From: an uncultured Bacteroidota bacterium | Lineage (GTDB): Bacteria; Bacteroidota; Bacteroidia; Bacteroidales; P3 | Length of the DNA stretch: 64,000 bases | Direction of reading: 5' to 3' | NCBI GenBank assembly: GCA_902784465.1 | Contig: CACZUZ010000021.1 | Span: forward strand, 20,357-84,356 | Part shown: piece after piece, positions 54,901 to 62,881 of the stretch | How positions within the stretch are numbered: position 1 is the stretch's first letter | Layout of the letters: the number at the start of each line of letters is the position of its first letter | Position numbers and translations under genes: made by a program | The notes under the pieces: generated by a model | Seen by the model: only the letters and a program-made list of their open reading frames with translations | Told to the model about the DNA's origin: nothing | The model's database searches: none

Positions 54901-56606
54901 TTATAGTGCACTACCAGGCCCACGTCTTTCTTGTCTACCCCCATTCCAAACGCCGAGGTGGCGACAATCACCTGTACCTCGCCGCACATGAAGGCATTCT
55001 GGTTTTTCACCTTCTCGGCAGCATCCATCTTGCCGTTATAGGGCAATGCCCGTATGCCGTCGCTGACCAGATGCTCCGCCAATTCGCGAGTGCGTCGTGT
55101 TCGTGAGACATATACAATCGACGAACAGTTGTGGCCCAGTATCAAGGAACGTAATAGGTTGTACTTCTCGTCCGCCGTATCGGCATGAAGCACAGAGTAA
55201 CGCAAGTTCTTTCTTTCTGCATTGGCGGCAAAAATCTTAAGCTCCAGTCCTAGCTTCGTCCTGAAGTAATCGCATATATCACTGATGACCTTCTGCTTGG
55301 CTGTCGCCGTAAAACAGGAGACGGCAATGGGGTTGTCAAGATTTTTCTTTTCCTGCAGCTGGCGTATGAAATCCCCTATATACAAATAATCCACACGAAA
55401 ATCATGTCCCCATGCCGAAAAGCAGTGTGCCTCGTCGATAACGAAGCGTTCCACGTTTCTTCCTGTCAGCAGACGCTCTATGGTCTTGCTACGCAACATC
55501 TCGGGAGAGATATAGAGCAAGTTGGCTGTCCCGTCAGCCACCTGGCTGATGGCGACAGAACGTTCGATAGGGTCAAGCAGTCCGTTGATGGTCACAGCCT
55601 CGCTGACACCACGCGCCGACAAGTTGTCAACCTGGTCTTTCATGAGCGACTGCAACGGCGAAATCACCACGGTGAGTCCATGTGTGTTGCGGCCAGCCAT
55701 CAATGCAGGCAACTGGAACGTGAGGCTCTTGCCACCTCCGGTAGGGAATATGGTCAGCAACGATTCTCCTCGGATTGCCGATTCTACCGCTTGTTGCTGC
55801 ATAGGGATGCCGTCAAAGACTCGGAACTCATCAAAGCCGAAGAACTCCTTCAAACCACTCCTGGCATCCAAACGTTCACGACAATAGTCACATACTCCGC
55901 ACGATGTGTTGCAAAGCATATTCATCACATTGACCACATGAGGATAGTTCCGGCTCACCCAGGCAGGCGTGATGGAGAAAACGTCGTCAGCCCCAATCAC
56001 AGCCAAGCAATATGCCAGCTCTATCGGATATTGTCTTACTAAAGTATCGAAATTCGCATGGCTACACATCCTGCCCTCAAACTCCCTTAGAATCAGTTGC
56101 CTGATATCAGGTTGCTCTCTTAAGTCTATGCCAGGCAGGAATTGTCGAAATGTCGAAGCATACCCAATGTATCTGAAGAATCCCTTGAATTGTTCCGTAT
56201 CATGCAGAAGCTGATAGTATAATTCCTGTCTGTCAAGCGACAACTGGTTCCACGATGCCACCTCGTCGTTCAGCAAATCGCGAGCCTTCATGGAATCGTT
56301 CACGGGATTGTTCAGCTCATCCACCTGCAGCTTGTCATCCTTCACCAAACGATGATAAGGCCGTTTGGGAAACAGCAGGGGCGACAGCACCAGAGTATCG
56401 ACAATGGTGGGATTGCCTGGCAACGAAGTGTATTTCAGGTCGTGATTGATGATGTTGTGACCGCAAACCGTGTCGCACACCGACACAAAAGCATCGAAGT
56501 CGGATTTGGAATGGGAGTGCAAAACAGCGCCATCCTCCCTTACCGCTCCGAAATCCTCCGCCTTCAGAGTGTGCGGATTGACCTCTGTGTCAATGAATAC
56601 AATCAT
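51903..56606 (-). CDS. Exonuclease-RecQ-UvrD fusion helicase
   Basis: This 1567-residue protein joins three DNA-processing modules. Residues 1-115 look like a DEDD exonuclease (Asp6, Glu8 in FIDTE; GHNIINHD with Asp56; Asp110). A Cys cluster at 233, 237, 240 and 243 (CNTSCGVCDYC) follows. Residues about 275-600 are a RecQ SF2 core (PTGGGKS at 289-295, DEAH at 392-395, EAGRAGRDPQ at 581-590). Residues 610-1040 contain several winged-helix segments. Residues about 1045-1550 are an SF1 UvrD/PcrA helicase (AGPGSGKT at 1064-1071, DEAQD at 1171-1175, HKAKGREFD near 1430). All ATPase motifs look intact. Similar fusions occur in other Bacteroidetes, from memory; role in repair or defence is unknown. 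Confidence 0.92.
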   Translation of the reverse strand: MIVFIDTEVNPHTLKAEDFGAVREDGAVLHSHSKSDFDAFVSVCDTVCGHNIINHDLKYTSLPGNPTIVDTLVLSPLLFPKRPYHRLVKDDKLQVDELNNPVNDSMKARDLLNDEVASWNQLSLDRQELYYQLLHDTEQFKGFFRYIGYASTFRQFLPGIDLREQPDIRQLILREFEGRMCSHANFDTLVRQYPIELAYCLAVIGADDVFSITPAWVSRNYPHVVNVMNMLCNTSCGVCDYCRERLDARSGLKEFFGFDEFRVFDGIPMQQQAVESAIRGESLLTIFPTGGGKSLTFQLPALMAGRNTHGLTVVISPLQSLMKDQVDNLSARGVSEAVTINGLLDPIERSVAISQVADGTANLLYISPEMLRSKTIERLLTGRNVERFVIDEAHCFSAWGHDFRVDYLYIGDFIRQLQEKKNLDNPIAVSCFTATAKQKVISDICDYFRTKLGLELKIFAANAERKNLRYSVLHADTADEKYNLLRSLILGHNCSSIVYVSRTRRTRELAEHLVSDGIRALPYNGKMDAAEKVKNQNAFMCGEVQVIVATSAFGMGVDKKDVGLVVHYNISDSLENYVQEAGRAGRDPQMQAECFVLYADNDLDKHFILLNQTKLSISEIQQVWKAVKELTLKRDHVSCSSLDIARQAGWGDEVEDLETRVKAAIAALEEAGFIQRGSNSPNVFATGIKVKNMEEARQKLMTSSLFDEQSREEAARIIKSLISAHATAEGRGAEAESRVDYLADILGLTKETVIRNVNLMRQEGLLADSRDMQVWISRGTTLRNLDMVLKMEQFLLQRIGDEVQRISYKELNEEAQRAGLSFSNVKRLRTLLHFLSLKGYVYKQEHSYSDSVSLRRQAPAETTMERFERRMDICRFVVDTLGPQRDNAKELTLVNISIVELLQQFIASRQETMFAEYEKPTIADIEEALLYLTKMELMKIEGGFIVIYNTMQIDRIADRRTRYGKEHYRLLDEFYKQRIRQIHIVGEYANLMVSDYEAALRFVSDYFTMDFRRFINHYFKEERRVQIDQNITPAKYNKLFGQLSNRQREIIDDKQSKCIVVAAGPGSGKTRVLVHKLASLLLLEDVKHEQLLMLTFSRAAATEFKKRLVDLVGNAAHYVDIKTFHSYSFDLIGKQGSLDEAKEVVLHAAEMIEKGEVEKSKIAKSVLVIDEAQDMGADDFRLVQALMRQNEEMRVIAVGDDDQNVYAFRGSDSRYMQSLVDQEGTRLYEMTDNYRSSSAVVECANRFVQRIPGRMKTTLIQSATGQKGKVAVLKSLSEAEIKVEGSTALLTRTNEEAMQVAYELECRGLHATIAQSMGGFRFGSLAEVRYFVKQIGEEEWTTISKERWQEAKRRTLETYSSSSLLGAMKRFFADFEETHKAYYRSDLQEFIFESNIEDFVSADDKSVFVSTIHKAKGREFDTVYLLSSVPDGWDVNEMRAYYVGLTRAKRNLFLVTKPPVEYSSISIALGMRDVWLDFFKGRKESVLRLRSGDSLQYKNGCFYNGQGVAIAALSESGKTKLNEWKGKGYKVASAKVSYTLAWKPVNSETEYAVCLVNVVLSGTRPGS

Positions 56607-56608
56607 CT

Positions 56609-57457
56609 CTACAGTGAGTCGTACGGCACCGAGAAAGTGTCGCCCTTGCTCATGTCGCCAGTCGAGAGTCCCTTCTTCAGCCAGCGCATGCGCTGGGCAG
56701 AGGTGCCGTGGGTGAACGACTCTGGCGTGGCGTATCCACGGGCATTCTTCTGCAAGTAGTCGTCGCCAATCTTCTGGGCTGCATTGATGGCCTCTTCCAG
56801 GTCGCCATCCTCAAGCGAACCGAACATCTTGTTCTCGTGGTATCCCCACACTCCAGCATAAAAGTCGGCAAGCAATTCGATGCGAACGCTAATCTTGTTC
56901 TTTTCGTTCTTCGAAGCCCTCGACATCTGCTCATGGGCTGGCCCGAGGATGCCGAGCAGGTTCTCCACATGGTGACCAACCTCATGCGCTATGACGTAAG
57001 CGTATGCAAAGTCGCCGCCCGCGCCAAGCGATTTGGGCATCTCGTTGAAGAAATCAAGGTCCAGATAGACACACTTGTCTGCCGAGCAGTAGAAAGGTCC
57101 CATCGATGAACTGGCACTGCCGCAGCCGCTCTGCACGCTGCCGTGGAACAGCACCAGCGTGGGAGCCTCGTAACGCTTACCCATACGCTTGAACTCAGCG
57201 GCCCACACATCTTCCGTGCTGGCTAATATCTGCTCGGCAAAGACGCGGAACTGCTCTTCCTGTTCCGATGGAACATACTCCGTTTGTGTCTGTTGTCCAC
57301 CGAGTTGCTGAACAACTTCCGATGGGTCTCCACCCATCAGCAATGCTAAAAGTGCGGCGATTATCGCACCGCCAATACCGACACCGGCAATTGCGCCGCC
57401 TTTCTTACCACGGCGGTCGTCAACATTGGTACTTCTTCTTCTTCCTGAAAGATCCAT
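56609..57457 (-). CDS. Neutral zinc metallopeptidase (YpfJ family)
   Basis: This 282-residue membrane-anchored zincin has an N-terminal helix (about residues 22-41, GGAIAGVGIGGAIIAALLAL), then the zinc-binding motif HEVGHH at 158-163 within VIAHEVGHHVENLLG and the conserved GSASSSMGPFYC, CVYLDLDFF and LLADFYAGVW segments. This matches the bacterial YpfJ/neutral zinc metallopeptidase family, whose substrates are unknown. Its stop lies 2 bp before the start of the exonuclease-RecQ-UvrD gene, so these two unrelated genes form a tight operon. Confidence 0.92.
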   Translation of the reverse strand: MDLSGRRRSTNVDDRRGKKGGAIAGVGIGGAIIAALLALLMGGDPSEVVQQLGGQQTQTEYVPSEQEEQFRVFAEQILASTEDVWAAEFKRMGKRYEAPTLVLFHGSVQSGCGSASSSMGPFYCSADKCVYLDLDFFNEMPKSLGAGGDFAYAYVIAHEVGHHVENLLGILGPAHEQMSRASKNEKNKISVRIELLADFYAGVWGYHENKMFGSLEDGDLEEAINAAQKIGDDYLQKNARGYATPESFTHGTSAQRMRWLKKGLSTGDMSKGDTFSVPYDSL

Positions 57458-57481
57458 GATATTTATTTTTTTTAAAATTGT

Positions 57482-57512
57482 CGGAATAACGTTATAACGT
57501 TATAACGAAATA
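57482..57512 (-). repeat. Short octamer array (CGTTATAA) after prmA
   Basis: The prmA stop at 57521-57523 is followed, after about 12 nt on its strand, by CGTTATAA, CGTTATAA and CGTTATTC. Same unit as the array after tgt at 47428-47529. It also lies upstream of the metallopeptidase gene. Confidence 0.75.
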
Positions 57513-57520
57513 GAGAACCA

Positions 57521-58366
57521 TCATTTTTTCTCCAACTTGAGGGCTGTCCATTCGTTGCGGCTCTTTTGTAGCACTGGTCGCAAACCGAGTTCCTCGGCAA
57601 CGGCAAGTAGCGCATCAACATCATGCTCGTAGAAACCACTGAGGAAAAGGGTACCGCCAGGATTCAAGACCCTTGCGTAAGCCTTCATATCGCGCATCAG
57701 TATGTTACGGTTGATGTTGGCAAGGATGACATCGAAATGCTTGTCTACCGTCAGCAGCGAGGCATCGCCCAGCAACGGTGTGACCGACACCCTGTTGCGT
57801 TCGAAATTCTCCTTTGCATTGCGGAATGCCCACTCATCCACGTCGATAGCCTCGACGTAGGACGCACCCTTCATGGCGGCAAGTATTGCCAGCACTCCTG
57901 TGCCGCTGCCCATGTCGAGTACACGTCTCCCCTCCAGCTCCTCCTGTTCCAACAGTGAGAGCATCAGGTAGGTTGTTGCATGATGAGCCGTTCCGAACGA
58001 CATCTTAGGCTCTATCTCAATCTCATACTTCACGTCGTCACGGTGCGGATGAAACGGTGCCCGCACCCAGCAGAAACCATCTACAAGCACAGCCTGATGC
58101 TGCCGTTCCCATTCCTCGTTATAGTCCTTGTCGGGCATCTCTTGCACAGCATAGCTGTATTCCAGATGTTCATCCATCGCCTTCAGTTCCTCGAGGCTCG
58201 AAACAAGAAACTCCTCATCGTATTTCTCCGTTTCGACGTAAGCCTTCACTCCATTGGCGGTATTCTCGAAACTGTCGTATGGTCCTTCATCACCAAGACT
58301 GTATATCAGCAAGTCGCGATAAGGATCCGTCTTCGAAATCGTAATTGTTACTTCTGTGTATTTCAT
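57521..58366 (-). CDS. prmA: Ribosomal protein L11 methyltransferase
   Basis: PrmA methylates the N-terminal and lysine residues of L11 using SAM. It is 281 residues from the ATG at 58366 (MKYTEVTITIS); the open frame begins 10 codons earlier, but that start would overlap truA. The SAM-binding motif VLDMGSGTGVLAILAAMKG and the NPPF-like segment (ILANINRNIL) are present, preceded by a substrate-recognition N-terminal domain (1-100). It lies 11 bp after truA on the same strand. Confidence 0.9.
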   Translation of the reverse strand: MKYTEVTITISKTDPYRDLLIYSLGDEGPYDSFENTANGVKAYVETEKYDEEFLVSSLEELKAMDEHLEYSYAVQEMPDKDYNEEWERQHQAVLVDGFCWVRAPFHPHRDDVKYEIEIEPKMSFGTAHHATTYLMLSLLEQEELEGRRVLDMGSGTGVLAILAAMKGASYVEAIDVDEWAFRNAKENFERNRVSVTPLLGDASLLTVDKHFDVILANINRNILMRDMKAYARVLNPGGTLFLSGFYEHDVDALLAVAEELGLRPVLQKSRNEWTALKLEKK

Positions 58367-58377
58367 TATTATATCTT

Positions 58378-59166
58378 TTATTTCAACTTTTCCCATTCAT
58401 ACTCGACATAAGTGAGGAATAGCCCCTGCGCCGGCATGCTCACACCGGCGGCACAACGGTTTTTCTTCTCTATAATCTCACGCAGGCCGTCGAGACTCAA
58501 CTTTCCTCGTCCCACATCAAGCAATGTCCCTGTCACCGACCTTACCATATTGCGAAGGAAACGGTTCGACCTGATTGTGAACACTATCTCGTCATCCTTC
58601 CTGTCCCAGTGCGCCTGTGTCAGGTGACAGATATTGGTCTTGTTGTCAGTATGCAGCTTGGCAAAACTGGTAAAATCGTCGTATTCCATCAGCACTTTCG
58701 CCGCCTCGTTCATCAACTCGACGTCGGGCTTGAAATAGATGCGGCTGTATAGCCCCTGAGCAAAGGGCAGACGTGCATCCGACACATGATACTGATAGGT
58801 GCGCGACAACGCCGAGAAGCGGGCATGAAAATTGTCCACCACCCTGAAAATATCATAGATGGCAATATCCGGCGGCAGATAGCTGTTCAACTTGAAAACC
58901 AGATTACTGTCCGGTTCTCTATCGATGTCGAAGTGGGCATAGAAGTCCGACGCATGCACGCCGGTATCCGTCCTTCCGCACCCCACGACGGCGGTGGGGC
59001 AGCGAAGCAACGTGCTCAGCGCCTGCTCCAGCGTCAGCTGCACGGTGGGCAACTCAGGCTGGGTCTGCCAACCGCAATAGTTGGCTCCGTTATATGCTAG
59101 GTGTATTGCGTATCTCAAGTTAGAAATGGTTTTCTTAGTTGTCAACAGCTGGTATTGGGGACACAT
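58378..59166 (-). CDS. truA: tRNA pseudouridine synthase A
   Basis: TruA makes pseudouridine at tRNA positions 38-40. It is 262 residues from the ATG at 59166, which overlaps the upstream lipoprotein gene by 32 bp. A TTG at 59118 gives MRYAIHLAYNGANYCGWQ, which aligns best with the usual N-terminus, and is the likelier start biologically. The catalytic Asp is in GRTDTGVHA and the conserved FHARFSALSRTYQY follows. It is the second gene of the transglutaminase-like lipoprotein, truA, prmA operon. Confidence 0.9.
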   Translation of the reverse strand: MCPQYQLLTTKKTISNLRYAIHLAYNGANYCGWQTQPELPTVQLTLEQALSTLLRCPTAVVGCGRTDTGVHASDFYAHFDIDREPDSNLVFKLNSYLPPDIAIYDIFRVVDNFHARFSALSRTYQYHVSDARLPFAQGLYSRIYFKPDVELMNEAAKVLMEYDDFTSFAKLHTDNKTNICHLTQAHWDRKDDEIVFTIRSNRFLRNMVRSVTGTLLDVGRGKLSLDGLREIIEKKNRCAAGVSMPAQGLFLTYVEYEWEKLK

Positions 59167-60385
59167 GCTTCCTAAGCACCTCTATGTCAAGCATCTTATA
59201 TGTCGGCTGCAATGTATCGGCGAAAAACACCTTGTTGTTATTGTAGTTTTCTTTCTGGTACTCACTGGCACGGTCGAAGAGATTGTTGGCCACAGCCTTC
59301 TTTATCTCCTCTAGGGTCATGCCTCTGGCCTCATACGAATTCTTTTGTTTGTCTGTCAGATATTTGGCAATCTTTTGATAGTACTTGTCTTCAAGCTTCC
59401 TTGTTGCCTCGTCGTAATGGGCATCAAGCTCCGGCAGGTTCACCCATCCCGTAATGGTGGTTTCCAGCAACGCAATCTTCTTCTTGCTCTTGTCGGTGTA
59501 GTAACCGAGATAGGCGTGACACGGCTCTACAAAAATCAGCGGGTACATCCCTGCCTTCCTCATTATCGACGAGAAGAAGACGCAAGCGTCTATGCAGTTG
59601 GCCTGCCGGTTGTTGTACACATCATCGAAAAACCTTATATACTGCGAGTTTGACTTTCGCGACCCATTCGAGGTACATGTTATCGAGGCGTATGCCATAC
59701 CTCTGTTCAGAGCGTAAAACCAGATGGCACGCATCTGGTTGTCAACTTTCTTCTCGCTCCGCGAACCATCAAACGTGGTGACGATACCCTGCGACAGTAT
59801 CTCGCTCAGCATACCGTCAATCTTAGGATGATCCTCGTTCACGTATGCCGCAAAAAGCCAGCGGTAGTCATGGTACTTGCCGTCGACACCCACCTGCGAC
59901 ATAAGACACTCGTTGACGGGCCTGAAATTGAGCTTCACATTCTTCAAATCGACCTCCTCATCATTGATGAAACAGGTGAACGTCAACACCATGTTTCCCT
60001 GCTGCTTGAGTTTGTAGAGCGACTCATACTTCCATTTGATGACAGGCTCGAAGGTGTAGCGTTCCCCCTTCTTCGGAAGGGTCTCCTGCGTAATGCTCAC
60101 ATAGTTGAGCAATGTAGAGTCGATAACGACTCTAAGCACGGCATTGTTCGACGGTGCCGTCACGGAGACCTGAAACAGAGGCCGTTCCAACCCCTCGTCA
60201 CTGTTCGCCAGCGCCAACAGCATCGAAGGATATAGCACACCCTCGAAATCCTGGTCATATTCTGCGGTGAAATTCGCCACCTTGGGGTCTATTGTCTTCT
60301 TCACGACAATCTCGCCGCACGAAACCATAACGCACGAAACCAAGAAGAGTAACGTTGTCCGAATTATTGTCTTTATATGTTGCAT
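59135..60385 (-). CDS. Transglutaminase-like lipoprotein
   Basis: This 416-residue protein has a lipoprotein signal with Cys23 (FLVSCVMVSCGE). Residues about 250-295 carry a transglutaminase-like active site: Cys264 in QANCIDACVFF and His290 in EPCHAYLGYY, so a papain-type Cys-His pair is present. The N-terminal half (30-160) is a beta-rich domain. Members of this superfamily in bacteria are often amide or peptide hydrolases rather than crosslinkers. It overlaps truA by 32 bp (or is 16 bp away if the TTG start is used) and likely starts the transcript. Confidence 0.75.
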   Translation of the reverse strand: MQHIKTIIRTTLLFLVSCVMVSCGEIVVKKTIDPKVANFTAEYDQDFEGVLYPSMLLALANSDEGLERPLFQVSVTAPSNNAVLRVVIDSTLLNYVSITQETLPKKGERYTFEPVIKWKYESLYKLKQQGNMVLTFTCFINDEEVDLKNVKLNFRPVNECLMSQVGVDGKYHDYRWLFAAYVNEDHPKIDGMLSEILSQGIVTTFDGSRSEKKVDNQMRAIWFYALNRGMAYASITCTSNGSRKSNSQYIRFFDDVYNNRQANCIDACVFFSSIMRKAGMYPLIFVEPCHAYLGYYTDKSKKKIALLETTITGWVNLPELDAHYDEATRKLEDKYYQKIAKYLTDKQKNSYEARGMTLEEIKKAVANNLFDRASEYQKENYNNNKVFFADTLQPTYKMLDIEVLRKHVSPIPAVDN

Positions 60386-60450
60386 TGATTTGGGTTTACC
60401 GTTTGCGGTTCTGTGTTTGTTTTTGCTGGTCTAAATCTCTCCTCGGTTTA

Positions 60451-61239
60451 TCATACAGCATCCTTTGCTCTCTTCCATATTGCAAGTTCCAGTCTCTTGG
60501 GCAGCATTCTTACAAGCATCGGTACGATATAGTTCATCGAGCCTGGTCTCACCACCATTCGCTTGCGGAGCATACCTCGCAATGCCCTCCTCACCAGCCA
60601 TTGCGGCGTGCGTATCAGTCCTATGGCAACACCAATCTTCAACAGTCGCGAATTCAGCTGGTACAGCGGAGTCGCTATCGCACCAGGCATCACCGCGGTC
60701 ACACCGACATTGTAGGGTGCCATTTCAAAAAACATCGACTTGGAATAGCTTTTAAGGTAAGCCTTTGTTGCCGAATAGATGGTTATGCCAGGTGTAGGCA
60801 GATGGGCCGCCATCGACGACATATTGACTATGTAGCCTCTGCGTCTCTTCTTCATCGCCTCGCCGAAAAGCATGGTTAGCTTTGTGAGGGTCATTATATG
60901 CAGTTGCAGCATTGCCAATGCTTTAACTCTCGTCGCAGCATCTATCTCATGGAAGAAGAACATGCCCGCATTGTTGACCAATATGTCGATGGCTATCTGT
61001 TGTTCTTCGCAATAGCGCCACACCTCGCCGGCAGCCTCTTCGCGAGTAAGGTCCACATACAGTCCCCACGCCTTTACTCCATACTCAACGCTCAGTTTGC
61101 CAGGCAGGACCTCTATCAGCTGCTGTTGGTTAGAGACCATCAGGATGTTGCAACCCTTGGCAGCAAGCTGTCTACAGTATTCCAGCCCCATCCCCGACGT
61201 GCCGCCAGTCACAAGTGCATTATATCCCTCAATCTTCAT
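60451..61239 (-). CDS. Short-chain dehydrogenase/reductase
   Basis: This 262-residue SDR has the NAD(P) glycine motif TGGTSGMG near residue 11, NNAGM near 90 and the catalytic Ser and YxxxK (IYSATKAYL) near 155-163. Arg/Lys after the second strand hints at NADP. The C-terminal 60 residues are basic and hydrophobic (RRALRGMLRKRMVVRPGSMN), as in membrane-associated SDRs acting on lipids. The substrate is unknown. It lies 3 bp after the NSS transporter on the same strand, so the two probably work in one transcript. Confidence 0.88.
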   Translation of the reverse strand: MKIEGYNALVTGGTSGMGLEYCRQLAAKGCNILMVSNQQQLIEVLPGKLSVEYGVKAWGLYVDLTREEAAGEVWRYCEEQQIAIDILVNNAGMFFFHEIDAATRVKALAMLQLHIMTLTKLTMLFGEAMKKRRRGYIVNMSSMAAHLPTPGITIYSATKAYLKSYSKSMFFEMAPYNVGVTAVMPGAIATPLYQLNSRLLKIGVAIGLIRTPQWLVRRALRGMLRKRMVVRPGSMNYIVPMLVRMLPKRLELAIWKRAKDAV

Positions 61240-61242
61240 CCG

Positions 61243-62604
61243 TCAGCCTCCTATTATTCCAGCCACAAGGACTATCAGCAGTGCCAACGGCGCCACAACA
61301 CGCGCCAGGATATGGTAGAAAAGCTTGAAGTAGCCTATCTTCACCATCCCGTGGTTCGATAGTTCGTCGATGATATCCTCCTTGTTCATGACCCAACCGA
61401 AGAAGATGATGGTCATCAAAGCACATACAGGAGGCAAGATGGTACCTGTCAACTTGTCGAGCAGGTCGAACAGCGACATGCCGGCAATCTTGAAGCCGCT
61501 CCAGATACCGTCGCCAAAGGAGAACGATGCGGCAGCCGCAAGGAAAATGACCAGCAACGACACCGTCAAAGCCGAGCCCGTGCGACCCAACCGCTTGCCC
61601 GAAAACCACTGTGTGAGGGCCTCAAGCAGCGATATTGCCGAGGTGAGGGCCGCCAGCGACAGCAGCAGGAAGAAGGTAATGGAGAATATACGGCCGATAG
61701 TACCCATCGAATTGAATACCACAGGCAAAACCTGATAGACGAGTCCTGGACCTCCTGTCGGATCCTGCCCACAGGCGAACACTGCCGGAAAGATGGCCAC
61801 ACCCGAGAGTATGGCGATGGCGAAGTCGCACACGGTAATCCATAACGATGTCTTCAGGATATTGTCATCCTTAGGCAGATAAGAGCCATAAACAATCATC
61901 ACTCCCATGCCCACCGACAGCGAGAAAAGCGCCTGTCCGAGGGCGGCAAGCACTCCCTCTCCTGTGAGCTTGCTGAAGTCGGGCTTAAAGAGATAGGATA
62001 GTCCCGCCGAAGCGCCCTCAAGGGTTAACGACCTAACACAAAGCGCAATAAGCAGTACGACAAGTATCGGCATCAACAGTTTCGAGACCCTCTCAATGCC
62101 TTTGTCTACACCACCCACGATGACCAAAGCGGTCAAAGCCAGGAAGATGGCAACACAAAGCAACGGGCGTCCAGCCGAAGAGGCAAACTGTTTGAAATGC
62201 TCACCGAAATCGCTGTCGGCTATGCCGGCAAGCCTGCCCGTCAGCGACTCCCAGAAATAGTTGAGCGTCCATCCCGAGATGACAAGATAGATGGCCAGAA
62301 TGAGGAAACAGGTCATAAGTCCGGCCAGTCCCACATATTTCCACCCAGGCCGTTTGGGTTTCAGGGCGGGGTATGCCTTCATGGGGTCTTCTCCCGAGCG
62401 GCGTCCGATAACGAACTCACCCATCATCAGCACCATACCGATGAAAAGCACAAAGACAATGTATACAATCAAGAAAGCGCCGCCTCCATATTTGCCGCAG
62501 ATGTAAGGGAAACGCCATATATTTCCCAAACCCACAGCCGACCCCGCGGCCGCCATGATTGCTCCAAACGAGCTACTGAATCCTTCTCCTGTTTTTGTTG
62601 CCAT
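61243..62604 (-). CDS. Sodium-dependent transporter of the NSS/SNF family
   Basis: This 453-residue protein has about 11 hydrophobic segments. The first helix has the substrate and sodium site (GNIWRFPYICGKYGGGAFL), typical of bacterial LeuT-like neurotransmitter:sodium symporters. These import amino acids or related amines with Na+. The substrate cannot be assigned. Stop is 3 bp from the SDR gene start. Upstream lies the large tandem array next to ruvC, so the promoter is unassigned. Confidence 0.93.
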   Translation of the reverse strand: MATKTGEGFSSSFGAIMAAAGSAVGLGNIWRFPYICGKYGGGAFLIVYIVFVLFIGMVLMMGEFVIGRRSGEDPMKAYPALKPKRPGWKYVGLAGLMTCFLILAIYLVISGWTLNYFWESLTGRLAGIADSDFGEHFKQFASSAGRPLLCVAIFLALTALVIVGGVDKGIERVSKLLMPILVVLLIALCVRSLTLEGASAGLSYLFKPDFSKLTGEGVLAALGQALFSLSVGMGVMIVYGSYLPKDDNILKTSLWITVCDFAIAILSGVAIFPAVFACGQDPTGGPGLVYQVLPVVFNSMGTIGRIFSITFFLLLSLAALTSAISLLEALTQWFSGKRLGRTGSALTVSLLVIFLAAAASFSFGDGIWSGFKIAGMSLFDLLDKLTGTILPPVCALMTIIFFGWVMNKEDIIDELSNHGMVKIGYFKLFYHILARVVAPLALLIVLVAGIIGG

Positions 62605-62628
62605 GATTTTTTGTATTAATGATTAATT

Positions 62629-62881
62629 TGGATTTTTGGATATTCGGATTTTCGGATTTTCGGATAATTGGATAATTGGATAATTGGATTATCGGATAAT
62701 TGGATTTTCGGATATTCGGATTTTCCGTTCATCCGTCCCATCCGTTCATCCGTTCATCCGATTGTCCGTTCATCCGTCCCATCCGTCCATCCGTTCATCC
62801 GTCCCATCCGTCCCATCCGTCCATCCGTTCATCCGATTGTCCGTTCATCCGTCCCATCCGTTCATCCGTCCCATCCGTTCA
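62629..62881 (-). repeat. Large tandem array (ATCC/GGATG octamers) overlapping the ruvC stop
   Basis: Read on the strand of ruvC from its stop codon (62879-62881): first about 150 bp of GGATG-type units (ACGGATGG, AACGGATG, GACGGATG, ATCGGACA), then about 95 bp of NNNNATCC octamers (GAAAATCC, GAATATCC, AATTATCC, GATAATCC). The total is more than 25 imperfect units of 8-9 bp. GATAATCC and its relatives are the same octamers as in the array after the response-regulator gene. Confidence 0.9.
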
